64,000 nt of DNA from Halisarca cf. caerulea (Eukaryota; Porifera; Demospongiae; Chondrillida; Halisarcidae), in assembly GCA_963170055.1 (NCBI GenBank), contig CAUJGJ010000397.1, positions 4,065,001-4,129,000 of the forward strand, in the 5' to 3' direction. Below the pieces are notes generated by a model. That model saw only the letters and a program-made list of their open reading frames with translations, was not told the DNA's origin and did not search any database. The position numbers were made by a program, and so were the translations under genes. This document shows positions 9,786-19,369 of the stretch, in pieces (the first letter of the stretch is position 1; the number at the start of each line of letters is the position of its first letter).

Positions 9786-12064
9786 CTATAAGCGCATAAA
9801 ACCATGGCTGTTCAGAATGCCAAAAACAAAATTATCCTTAAACTCCTCATACGCTTGATTAAGAGGCAAGGTGAGAACATTGCTGCAAGTGGAAGCAATT
9901 GGATACTTTATCTCGTCACAGAATTCTATGGTTGGAGATGGGGAAAATCCCATTGGCGGCACATCTGCGGCTCCGGTAACAAATATTAGGATATCTTCAA
10001 ATGAAAATTCCAAATCACTAGCATGGCCCTCAATTTCTGCCAGGATTGATATCCAGAAGAAAGTAGCTTCTTCTTCAAGAACTCTTCTATTGGAACCTTG
10101 TGGGGAAAATTTAGGAGTAAAAATAGCCTCTAAGGATGAAGCTGTTTTTGCTGCAGGCTGAAGGAAAGTGAAAAGCGGGAGGAAGGCTTTTGGATGTCTT
10201 CTGATGACAGTGGTTAACTGGAAACTGTCCAAACCTAGCAATATCTCATCCAGCTCAGCCTTACATGCAAAAATACAGAAATGTTTGACAGCAGCTTCAA
10301 CAATTGCGCTCTTATCCACCAAAGCTACCTTTGATGGGATCACAGAAATTCCACAGTCATTCAAAAAGTCATACTCATCAGATGCCAAGAGATCCTGTAG
10401 CTCTTGAACACGGGTAGCCTCGGAAATCTGTAATGTAAATTAGTGGAAATTTAAACTATAATAGTAGTGTACTCACATAAGGATGGAATAAGCTGTACAT
10501 ACCTTCCTCAGTTTGACTTGTACAGAGACATCTGGAATCTCTTCCCACGATGGGATGTGACTATCATTTCCAAGCAAGTACTGAGCTGTTGTAGGAACTA
10601 AGCACTGAATACCGGGACCATCATTCAGAAGAGATAATGCCAGAATTTGGCCAATATGAAAATACATTCTGTCCTTCACGGCTAATGTGTTGTGACTAGG
10701 AACACGAGCTCTAAGTGGTCCTTGAAACAAAGAGTTGTTCCTACCAATTTCTGACATCATGAGCCGAACGTACTCTCGCCTGGGTCCACCATCGTCTATT
10801 CCAGGCTCACCGAGGAAGGTTACCTTTAATGGATTCGCGGGATTCCACGGTCGTATTTTAAGCATCTTCAGTGTGTCCCCAAGCAGGTGATTGCGTCGAA
10901 CTGTGATTCTACGAGCATTCTCTTCATTTTGGTCAATGATGGTCTGTTTGTGACTATGTAGCGCATCTCCCACATCAATCCTACAATGAAAACATTTGGA
11001 TGTAGTGCTTAACATCAATGGAAACTGTATTATGCTATTATTACAGATTCACTAACTTTTCATTGTTCTCTGTGACATCTGAATTTACTATAATTGGTAA
11101 ATTAAATAGCTCTTCTATTTCTGAGTCCTCTGGGGATGGGCAATCTAAAAGATTCACAAATTCTTCATATCGTGAAGCTGAGCTACTGGTTGGCTGGTTG
11201 TCATCCTCGACATAGCATGGTGGCTCGGGTTCAGGTGCCAGATAAATACAATCAGCATGCTCTGGATCAGTCACAGCATCCCTAGTACATAGATGTACAA
11301 TCATTATGAAGAAGCTGACACGGGAATGTATCCAATATAGGCATGTACATGCATGTTTGTTCCATTACAAACTAAGAAGGAAATGTGCATAGCTCAGAGT
11401 GTCTAAGTCACCATCATCGCACACATACGTGCACTCACCTCCAACAACCCTCATCACTTTTTTCTGAGTCATCTGGTGGAATAGTCTCCTTTTCAGCCAG
11501 TATGTATATAGCACCCTTGCCGGCTGATGAGACAAGATCTTGGGCAGTCCATTCCAAGTTTGATGTCTGACATGGCACATTTAGGTACCTAGTACCCCCT
11601 CCCACGGTTTGAAGAAATCTAAAAGGAAACTTGTCATCGCCCCCAAATGCTACTGTAAATATGGCACATATTTCCTCCCGTATTTCCTCCTCTGACATAT
11701 TAGAGGTTAAGGATATTTTGCCTATTAAACCTGCCATGGCAATTTCGCCACGTTTTGCACCACGAGGAATTGGTATTTTCTGGGTATTGGAATGGTAATG
11801 CTTAGGCAAACAAATGATGTCTTTGTTCCATGTCTTCAATGCCACTTTTTTCTGTTTTCCTTTGTTCTTTTTTAAAAAACTTGATGGCAGAGGATAGGAA
11901 GGAGGCTTCCTTTTTCTGCTGCCAAATCGATCATTTTGGCTACGTTGAGGGTTCCTTGAAGAGGAAGGTCTCCCTTCATCTTGACCTTGATTAACTGCCT
12001 CTGTAACAGCAGATGCCAAAGACTCAACAGTTGAAGAAATAATCTCTCTGATACTCTGATCCAT
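9786..12064 (-). CDS. HECT-domain E3 ubiquitin ligase, four exons
   Basis: Read on the minus strand, exons are about 12064-11439, 11281-11045, 10980-10503 and 10427-9786, with GT/AG borders and short introns. The first exon encodes a basic, low-complexity region (SRKRKPP) and a segment with MAGLIGKISL and KFPFRFLQTVGG. Exon 3 begins the HECT N-lobe (VTFLGEPGIDDGGPRREYVR, DRMYFHIGQILALSLLNDGP). Exon 4 has the C-lobe: ILIFVTGAADVPPMGF, then PIASTCSNVLTLPL with the catalytic cysteine, ending at GFMRL. HECT ligases form a thioester with ubiquitin at this cysteine and pass it to substrates. The gene sits inside a transposon and shares its upstream sequence with the integrase. Resembles the G2E3-like expansions of invertebrates and fish (from general knowledge). 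Confidence 0.8.
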
Positions 12065-12067
12065 TGT

Positions 12068-12563
12068 CTAGGAACATGTGCTCACTATTTACTGTCACTT
12101 GTGTCATAGTGACTCTCTTGCTCAAGAAGTAACACTTACATCACTTCCTCTCTAATTTGCAGATAGCCTTACCTTTATACACTATCACATGATATCACAT
12201 GACAACAAGATATTACTACATATGCATTGCTCAATAGTCTTCCAAATGTATGTTACATATATAGGTAAAGATGTATAGATCCTGACGTATAGATCTGGAT
12301 GTACAGCATAGATCCGGATGTATAGTATAGATCCGGATGTATAGTATAGATCCGGATGTATAGTATAGATCTGGATGTATAGTATAGATCCGGATGTATA
12401 GTATAGATCCGGATGTATAGTATAGATCCGGATGATGTATAGTATAGATCCGGATGTATAATATAGATCCGGATGTATAGGAATATACATCCGGATGTAT
12501 AGTATAGATCCACAATATTTATATATCCCAGTTTTTGCATACTTTTTACACAAAGGGCGCCCC
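12068..12563 (-). repeat. Right long inverted repeat with 19-bp subterminal satellite
   Basis: Inverted counterpart of 7934-8434, with a shorter array of the same 19-bp unit at about 12290-12505 and one irregular unit. Its inner end 'gttcctag' stops three bases before the ATG of the HECT gene, so this repeat supplies that gene's upstream region. Confidence 0.85.
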
Positions 12564-12629
12564 ATATATATATATATATATACGTATATATATATATATA
12601 CGTATATATATATATATACGTATATATAT

Positions 12630-12707
<78 letters not shown>

Positions 12708-12721
12708 GTATATATATATAC

Positions 12722-12755
<34 letters not shown>
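12564..12755. repeat. (TA)n tract with tacgta steps
   Basis: About 190 bp of TA repeat flanking the right end of the integrase/HECT element. Together with 7716-7933 it may represent one tract split by the insertion. Confidence 0.95.
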
Positions 12756-12756
<1 letters not shown>

Positions 12757-12779
12757 ACAGGAAGTAGGTGAATAAGAAT

Positions 12780-12900
12780 GGCAACTGAAAGAAAAGAAGA
12801 CTTTTATATCTGCAACAATGGTATCAGGTTTACCGAGAAGGACAAAACTGTGGCTAAATCTTTGCCAAAATGTAGTGAAGTTTTTTCAAAATTGCAATGA
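12780..12900 (+). other. Short coding-like fragment, unrecognised
   Basis: An open frame after the TA tract reads [17 protein letters not shown], then [11 protein letters not shown], and ends at TGA (12898-12900). No start codon or family is recognised. It may be a displaced exon or chance. Confidence 0.2.
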
Positions 12901-13328
12901 AGACAAAAAATACAAGCTGAAGGATAAACTTTTTCGTAAATCTGATACCATTGTTGCAGAGATGAACCGTTATACACGCAAGTATTTCGGGACGAGGGGT
13001 GGCAGCCCCACAGGTTTTTGGGCCGCCGGAAGGCGGCCCTATATTGTTTTTACTTTCACTGGAAGTGTCCGGAACATCTGGAACGATGTCAATATATATA
13101 TATATGGGTCGCGTCACATGAAAAGGGACCTTAGCGAGTTTTAGCGATTTTGTGTACGAGCCCCAAATATGTGAAAGTGGGCTACCCGGTCGAATTTTCA
13201 TTTTTTGGACAAATTTGAAGTGTGCTTCAATTGGAGCATTTTCGTGGTTGTAGTTTGTTGGTAGCTTATTCCTGGCCTGAGTTACACGTCCTCGAAGAAC
13301 TCCACTCGGAAGCGTTTTACGTACCGCT

Positions 13329-15581
13329 ATGTCAACACGTGCAATATCCGTGAACGACGCTCTTGCTCTGCTTTTCAACGAAGCCTTCGAAGGCGACCCT
13401 GAAGTAGAGCTTACCAACGAAGACTTGTCTTGTTCTTCCAGTGACTCTGAAGAAATTCCTGACCAAGGTGGACCACCTACTGCAAAACGTAGACGACAAG
13501 TGTCGACAGCTGCGGTCCAACCATCCGTTTCTACGCCGTTACGAGGGGAGCCTGAAACTAGACCTGTCATTCTTGACTCAAGTGAGATCCCACCGTTATG
13601 TGAAATTGCTGTCGATGTGAATCTTCAGCCTTCAGAATTACACGTTGAGCAGGCTTCAAATGACACACCAGTACATAGTTGTAGTCCTATAGCATCTTTA
13701 GACGTTCAGCCAGTAGTTGATGAAGCAAACGCTGATCAGCAATCCCTGTTAGATGATGAAGCAAGTTTATCTTTGCTTGTACACAATCTTCCAACTGATC
13801 ATTTTGATGAGGATTGTACAACTCGAGCCATGCAATCAGATATCCCTATTGCTGATCAGCCCGATGAAGTAAGCGATCCAGATACATCTGGATTAGTAGC
13901 AAAAATAAGAATGCATGAGTGTACTAACAAATGCCTTGAACAATTTATGGACAATGAGATAGTTTGTGCTGTACTAGGAATTCGTGAGTTGTCTGTGGAT
14001 GAAAAGAACATGTTCTTGATAGGGAAACTCATGAGCTGCGAAATGGAGAGTACAACCAGACAAGGAAAAGAGAAAAAAAGAAGGGGACATAATTTCGCAT
14101 ATGATCACCGTCGAGTATGCCGTGATGCATTTTGCTTATTGCATGATATGTCAATCAAAAAACTAAAAAATTTGAAGGCACACATGCAAAAGAATGCATT
14201 CGCTACACCTGTGCACGGAAATCGAGGTCGAAAGTCCAATCGTGCGTATTCTTTTGAAACAATAAAGCGAGTAGTTGCTTTCATTAAGAATTTTGGAGAA
14301 CTCCATGGACTTCCACAGCCAGCCCCCCTCAGCGGTCGATCAAGCACTCCACCTGTATTTCTACCAGCCTTTTGGACAAAGAAGTCTATCCACAAGCGAT
14401 ACTGTGACTCATGTATGCCAAGTGATCCATGTGTTGGCTTGACACTCTTTAAAACCACGTGGCAAAAGACATGCCCAGACTTAGTCATAATGACTCCACG
14501 GACAGACGTTTGTGAGAGATGTGAAAGTTTGCGCCAAAACATTATGAGTTCTATTACTGAGGAAGACAAAGTAGAGTCAACTAGGGCATTCCAAGAGCAC
14601 TTGAGTGTCAGTCAGGAGCACCGATTGCTTTACTCAACGGCCATCACAAGATCTTATGAGGCTCTGAAGTCATTTACACCAGCTGAACGTCGCCCAGGTA
14701 CTAGTGTACCTGCGTGTTCTAAGAACATTTCATTGCACTATACTTTTGACTTTGCACAGCAACTGCAGTTGCCATATCATTCAAGACAAGTAGGACCAAT
14801 CTATTTCAAAACTCCTAGAAAAGTTCAGCTCTTTGGAGTATGTTGCGATGGTGCCCCATACCAAGTTAACTACCTTGTGGATGAAGCATGTACCATAGGT
14901 GAAAATGGATCGAAAAGTCATGGCGCAAACTCAGTAGTCTCAATGCTACATCACTTCTTTGAGACTCACTCTCTTGGTGAATCAAAACTTGAGCTCCATG
15001 CTGACAACTGTGGAGGTCAGAACAAAAATAAGACTATTGTTGCTTATCTTTGCTGGCGTTGCATTGTAGGACTACACAGAGAGATCCTTTACACGTTTAT
15101 GCCTGCTGGACACACAAGATGTCAAGTTGATGGTTTCTTTGGTCTCATCAAGCAAAGATATCGCCGTTCATACTGTGACACATTGCAACATGTGGAGGAG
15201 GTAGTGAACAATTCAAGCTTTGCCAATTTTTCCCAATTATATGCTGATCCTCAGACTGGTGAGAAGCACTTTGAATGGAGGATGTGGGATGACTTTTTAC
15301 AATCGAGGTTCAAGAGGATTCCAGGTATTAGGGAATTGTGCCAAATGAGATTCATTGCTGATGAACCCGGTATTGTCTATTACAAGAAATCACTGGGTGG
15401 TGATGAAGTGAAAAAAGAATTGAACAGTGTCCAGTTGTCACAAATTACATCTGCAGTGCTTCCACCAGCCATTCAACCACCTGGACTCACACAAGAACGT
15501 CGGAAATATCTGTATGAACAGATACGGCCTCATGTAACACCACAATTTCGTGACATCTTGTTTGGATCCCCTCAACAGTAG
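13329..15581 (+). CDS. E3 transposase-like protein (GQNKNN family), single exon
   Basis: 750 residues from MSTRAISVND, with no internal stop. The first 200 residues are acidic and of low complexity. Then come HECTNKCLEQF, RRVCRDAFCLLHDMS and HGNRGRKSNRAYSF, matching blocks of E1/E2. A CERCES pair at about 397-402 and FDFAQQLQLPYH (about 472-483) are followed by FGVCCDG, LHADNCGGQNKNK (about 556-568) and GHTRCQVDGFFG (about 595-606). Aspartates in FDFAQ, HADN and QVDGFFG are the conserved acidic candidates for a DDE/D nuclease. Compared with E1 it has a longer N-terminus and one exon instead of three. A nuclear DNA-cutting role is inferred from its position inside matched TIRs. Confidence 0.8.
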   Translation: MSTRAISVNDALALLFNEAFEGDPEVELTNEDLSCSSSDSEEIPDQGGPPTAKRRRQVSTAAVQPSVSTPLRGEPETRPVILDSSEIPPLCEIAVDVNLQPSELHVEQASNDTPVHSCSPIASLDVQPVVDEANADQQSLLDDEASLSLLVHNLPTDHFDEDCTTRAMQSDIPIADQPDEVSDPDTSGLVAKIRMHECTNKCLEQFMDNEIVCAVLGIRELSVDEKNMFLIGKLMSCEMESTTRQGKEKKRRGHNFAYDHRRVCRDAFCLLHDMSIKKLKNLKAHMQKNAFATPVHGNRGRKSNRAYSFETIKRVVAFIKNFGELHGLPQPAPLSGRSSTPPVFLPAFWTKKSIHKRYCDSCMPSDPCVGLTLFKTTWQKTCPDLVIMTPRTDVCERCESLRQNIMSSITEEDKVESTRAFQEHLSVSQEHRLLYSTAITRSYEALKSFTPAERRPGTSVPACSKNISLHYTFDFAQQLQLPYHSRQVGPIYFKTPRKVQLFGVCCDGAPYQVNYLVDEACTIGENGSKSHGANSVVSMLHHFFETHSLGESKLELHADNCGGQNKNKTIVAYLCWRCIVGLHREILYTFMPAGHTRCQVDGFFGLIKQRYRRSYCDTLQHVEEVVNNSSFANFSQLYADPQTGEKHFEWRMWDDFLQSRFKRIPGIRELCQMRFIADEPGIVYYKKSLGGDEVKKELNSVQLSQITSAVLPPAIQPPGLTQERRKYLYEQIRPHVTPQFRDILFGSPQQ

Positions 15582-16035
15582 GAACTTCAATGTGCTCATG
15601 CTTTTATGCACTCAGACTCTATTATAGTTTATCTTTGTTTCATCCTGAACATTTCATACTGTCTAATTATTGTTTGTGTCTGCAAGTTTTGTACATTGTT
15701 TACATAACACGCCCACACATTTAATTAAATATTTGCAGCCTTTCCTGCTTTTCGTAACCATAGAAACATGTATTCATACTGTAATATGCAATTTATCATA
15801 AGAAAATAAGGTTACTATCTCATAGTAAGATGATTATGAACAAATTGTCATTTATTATCACAAAATTCGTTTTGCAAACTTCAACTTCAATTATCTCAAA
15901 ATAATACTTTCACAACCATGTTTATACAACGAATCATATCTCAGGAATGCAACATGCTAGCACTGTGAAATTTGTGCCAAAAGTCTTCTAAAAGATTCAG
16001 CTTTATGATGGGATTCCTATCTCATTTTGACCAAA
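15582..16035. other. E3 3' noncoding region
   Basis: AT-rich sequence between the transposase stop and the right TIR. I see no ORF or repeat in it. Confidence 0.6.
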
Positions 16036-16089
16036 ATGTCACTAAGGTCCCTTTTCATGTGACGCGACCCATATATATATATATATATA

Positions 16090-16120
<31 letters not shown>

Positions 16121-16629
16121 GTCAACAACATGGCGGACGCAAAGTCGGTACATAATCTTTCGGCTATATTTCGGTGAAATTCATTCGTTTGCTCCTGATT
16201 TTATCAGTGAAGGGACTTTTAGACTAGAAGAGTTCTTCGAAATATTATTTTAGTCCATAACACCGATTTCCAAGCGATTTGAGTTTCCAGGGCCGTAGGC
16301 AGCCCATGAGTTTTTTAAACTCGAATCGCTTGTTTACCTGAACTGGTTGTTTCACACTTAGAGCTGTCCTTAACCCTTTAACGTGCAAAGACCACTTTAG
16401 AGGCTTCACTTGCAAACGTGCGACTTATTTTTTTTCAGCAATTATTATGAAATTGAATATGTGGAAACTATATAACATTGTAATGTATTATGTAAAGTTT
16501 CAAGCCAATGTGTTGTGTATAGCAAAAGATACAAGCTATAGAAATATGTCAGACTACAAGGGATTACTACTAATATCCAAAGTTATACGTAAATAAAATG
16601 GCGTCATGGAGCTATTCTTACAGACGTTT

Positions 16630-18114
16630 CTACTGTTTTGTATGATAAACAAGGAACTGGACAGTGCAATGGGTTTCTCTTTGTTGCAGTCTGTACAGGT
16701 GAACGTAACTCTTCGTCTGATGTTGTCTAAGGCGCAGACAACACAAGTACCCTTGTCGCCTATTCTGGATGGGAAATGTCTTTCCTTGAATCGTAGCGAA
16801 GGAGGAGCTGATGAAGCTAGAGGGCATCCTATTCTCTTCCGTGAGCTGTACTGTGATATCAGTTCTTCTGCTAGCTGTAAGATGAACTCTTTAAGTGATT
16901 GTTTGCTGATGTTCGGTGTTTCACTTGCCAGTATGTGAGCGTTGAGAGGAGAAAGAAAAAAGATAATGCCACCACTTCCTTGATTTCCTCAAACAGCTGT
17001 AGCTCTTTCTATTTTGGTTGGCAAGATCAACTCCACCCATAAAAGTATTATAGAGCTTGATCACTTCAGGAAAGGATACATTTCCTGTAGTGCCGTCCTG
17101 GTTCCTTCTTGAAATAGTTGTTGTGGCAGCTTGCAGATTGGCGATGGTGTCGATCATACTCACACATCAGTTGTCCTTCCACATGAGGCAGTGCACCTTT
17201 CCAGAGGCTGACTGTGTTTCCTTTGTTTCCCCTCTAGTCATTGTCCTGTTTGATGTTGCAATGTTCTTGAGCTGAAATGGCCAGTTTCTCCTGTTAGTGT
17301 GAGTAGTGGCTATGCAGTAGAGATCATCATCCAGGAGGTATTCAGCCAAAGAAACACTCAAGAAGAAGTTGTCAAAACCTTTACCTTTCAAATCAGCGGA
17401 GATGGACTTGACAACTTTAGCCCCAAGTTGGTTTTCAACCTGTCCACTGACATCCTTCCCTGTGTACACTTGGCACTGGCTGGTGAGTCAATTACGAGCA
17501 TCACATGCCATCCACACCTTAAAGGCATGTTTGATGGGCTTTTTAGGCATATATTGCTTGAAGTAGCTTCGTCCTTTAAACAACACCATGGCCTCGTCAA
17601 TGGAAACTTCATGGTGGAAGTCATACTGAGCTTAACTGTTGGAATTTACCGAATCAAGCAGAGGATGGATCTTATGAAACTTGTCATAGCCAGGTTGTCC
17701 ACGTGGAATGATGGTGGAATTGTCATTGAGGTGTAAGCACTTCATTAGAGCTTTGAACCTAGTAATAGGCATACTCATGGTGATACCTGGTGCACCTATG
17801 ATTGGATTCTGGGACCAATAATCCTCCCAAGATGGCAAACGATGGATTCCAGTTGCTAGGATTATCTCAATTAGCAGCATTATTTCATCCTTATTGGTGT
17901 CAACCCATTTGTAACGAGAAGGTGGAGGACTTTGCGCTGTGTACAGATTGCTCTGATCCGCGATATGCTGGAATGTGTTCTTTCCAAAGATCTGCAGAAA
18001 GAAATTTAGCGGAGTACTATCGCTGTCTAAGAGCTGTGTAGGGCCGATGTGCTGTGTAAAAGGTATGGGAACTCTGTAGGAATTCAAAGTTGGTGTGGCA
18101 GACGGCAAAAACAT
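16630..18114 (-). pseudogene. piggyBac transposase, frameshifted
   Basis: On the minus strand the pieces run 18114-17632 (TQHIGPTQLLDSD, EIMLLIEIILATGIHRLPSW), then about 17624-17500 in another frame (a block matching the MVLFKGR region), 17469-17167 (GKGFDNFFLSVSLAEYLLDD, NRRNWPFQLKN) and 17163-16921 (YNTFMGGVDLANQ, KWWHYLF). This is the DDE_Tnp_1_7 order of piggyBac. At least two frame changes separate them. The C-terminal cysteine-rich region may extend to about 16630. The copy is not functional as it stands. Confidence 0.75.
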
Positions 18115-18126
18115 GTGGTGGAGGGT

Positions 18127-18572
18127 GACAGAATTTGGAAATTGCCATAACCAGATAACCCCCTGCAGTAGACCGTTTCTAAGTTTGAAAACTTAGAGGT
18201 CCGTCGCCGCTTGGCCGTTATAATCAAAGGAGACTAAAAGACACTTCAGCCACGTAGGTATGTGTGGCGGTTCAACAAAACTTCTATTAGTCCTGGTTAT
18301 GAAGGACAGTAATAGTAACAGAAAAAGGTTGCTAATAGCAGATCAAATCCTCACGCGATCTTTCACCAGTGTGCTATAAGGCCTTTTCGGGGAATACCAC
18401 CCTTCATCAGTAGCATTGGATGACATCCTCTGACAGCCAGGACCCAACTGAAAAGCTGAGGATAGGCTGTACCGAGGACCAATGAAAAATCGCATATTTG
18501 ATCTGCTGAAAATAGCTAGTTGCAGGGGTAGAAAATGACAGAATTTGGAAATTGTCATAACCAGATAACCCC
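18127..18572. repeat. 36-bp direct duplication flanking about 374 bp
   Basis: A sequence starting 'gacagaatttggaaattg' and ending 'cagataacccc' occurs at 18127-18162 and 18537-18572 with one difference. The spacer (about 374 bp) has no ORF. It may be an insertion in the piggyBac 5' region or a local duplication. Confidence 0.7.
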
Positions 18573-18905
18573 GGCGAGGTAGAACGAAAACACAACTTCG
18601 AAACTTTACTTTTGGCGCTTTTTCTAGGGTAATCGTTCGTATTCTAGGTAAAGCGTTCGTATTCTATTTCTATTTGTCAGCTGTTTTATGGCCGTATTTC
18701 CTACTTCCTTACCAATGGCACTAAAGTGGCCTTTGCACGTTTACGTGTATAATATTTTCGCGTTAGTTGCACATTATAGGGTTAAATACAGCTTCTGCAT
18801 GGAGCTGCAGCCATGTGATCAAACTAGTGCAGTGTGCTCAGTACCCCATCAAACTTGTAAATTACAAGAATAATTGGATGCAGTTGTCCAGAGGAATTTG
18901 TTACA

Positions 18906-19022
18906 AAAAACAAGTGATTTGAGTTTAAAAAACTCGTGGGCCACCTACGGCCCTGTAAACTCAAATCACGTGGAAATTATCCTCATGGAATTGAAAGATT
19001 CCGATGAGTAATGCATGGTTTT
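18906..19022 (+). mobile_element. Hairpin repeat family C, copy C1 (left part)
   Basis: Terminal hairpin 'caagtgatttgagtt...aactcaaatcac' with inner gggcc/ggccc arms, followed by 'ggaaattatcctcatggaat' and 'taatgcatggtttt'. It matches C2 and C3. The TG core expected next is absent. A C-like right end ('ggaattattgtgttctattg') appears at about 21925, so the copy may be split by the hAT region. Confidence 0.65.
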
Positions 19023-19369
19023 ATCAGGGAAGCGCCCACAGTGGTCGGCAGTGGTTGGGCCCGACCAGCACTCATCTGAACTGACCAGGACTAAGAGAGT
19101 CCCGACCACTACCAAATTTTGCAGTATAGATTAGCTATAAAACTTAAATACACTTCCTAAAACTATTGTATACTAATAATATAACTCTGGAAAGCTCTGT
19201 GAAAGTCAGATCTATAAGTGTTCATGAAATCATCAGATATGCAACTTGGTTGGTTGGAAACGACACGTCGCCATGTATGCCTACGCCATTTTCAAGTACG
19301 TGACTAGCCAACCATACACGCTGGCAGCAGCTTCTGTGCTAAGTGAAGCACGAACTACCGAGAGTAACA

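Larger units (their letters stand above)
7934..12563 (+). mobile_element. 4.6 kb transposon carrying an integrase and a HECT ubiquitin ligase
   Basis: The ends match as inverted copies starting GGGGCGCCCTTTGTGTAAAA and continuing for about 500 bp on each side. Both ends are flanked by long TA tracts (7716-7933 and 12564-12755). Two convergent genes fill the interior: an integrase on plus (8440-9633) and a spliced HECT E3 on minus (12064-9786), tail to tail with about 150 bp between stops. Each gene begins immediately inside an inverted repeat. The integrase type suggests an IS3-like/Ginger-like eukaryotic DNA transposon. I do not assign a named superfamily. Confidence 0.85.
13106..16070 (+). 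mobile_element. E3: TA-tract-inserted DNA transposon of the GQNKNN family, intact
   Basis: Perfect inverted ends GGGTCGCGTCACATGAAAAG (continuing GGACCTTAG), 2,965 bp apart, flanked by TA repeats on both sides. It encodes one uninterrupted 750-residue protein. The intact TIRs and frame make this the best candidate for a recently mobile member. Confidence 0.9.
13020..16334 (+). mobile_element. Family A repeat, copy A2, split by E3
   Basis: The left half (gggccgcc hairpin through 'gatgtcaatatata') occupies 13020-13105. The right half (TA core, 'caacatggcgg', terminal gattcgag hairpin) occupies 16071-16334. E3 lies exactly between, in the TA core. The host repeat is therefore older than E3. Confidence 0.85.
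16374..18781 (-). mobile_element. piggyBac-type transposon with TTAA target duplication
   Basis: TTAA occurs at 16370-16373 and 18782-18785. The element ends read CCCTTTAACGTGCAA (left) and CCCTATAATGTGCAA (right, inverted), followed on both sides by a subterminal motif around 'cgtgcaaaggccacttta'. It is 2,408 bp long. The transposase is on the minus strand and damaged. piggyBac elements are known to insert at TTAA and to begin with CCC. Confidence 0.85.

Noticed and set aside
19025..19090. 'cagggaagcg' as the left TIR of the hAT element
   Set aside because: CAGGG is plausible for hAT, but I found no inverse match or 8-bp duplication downstream of 21.54 kb.
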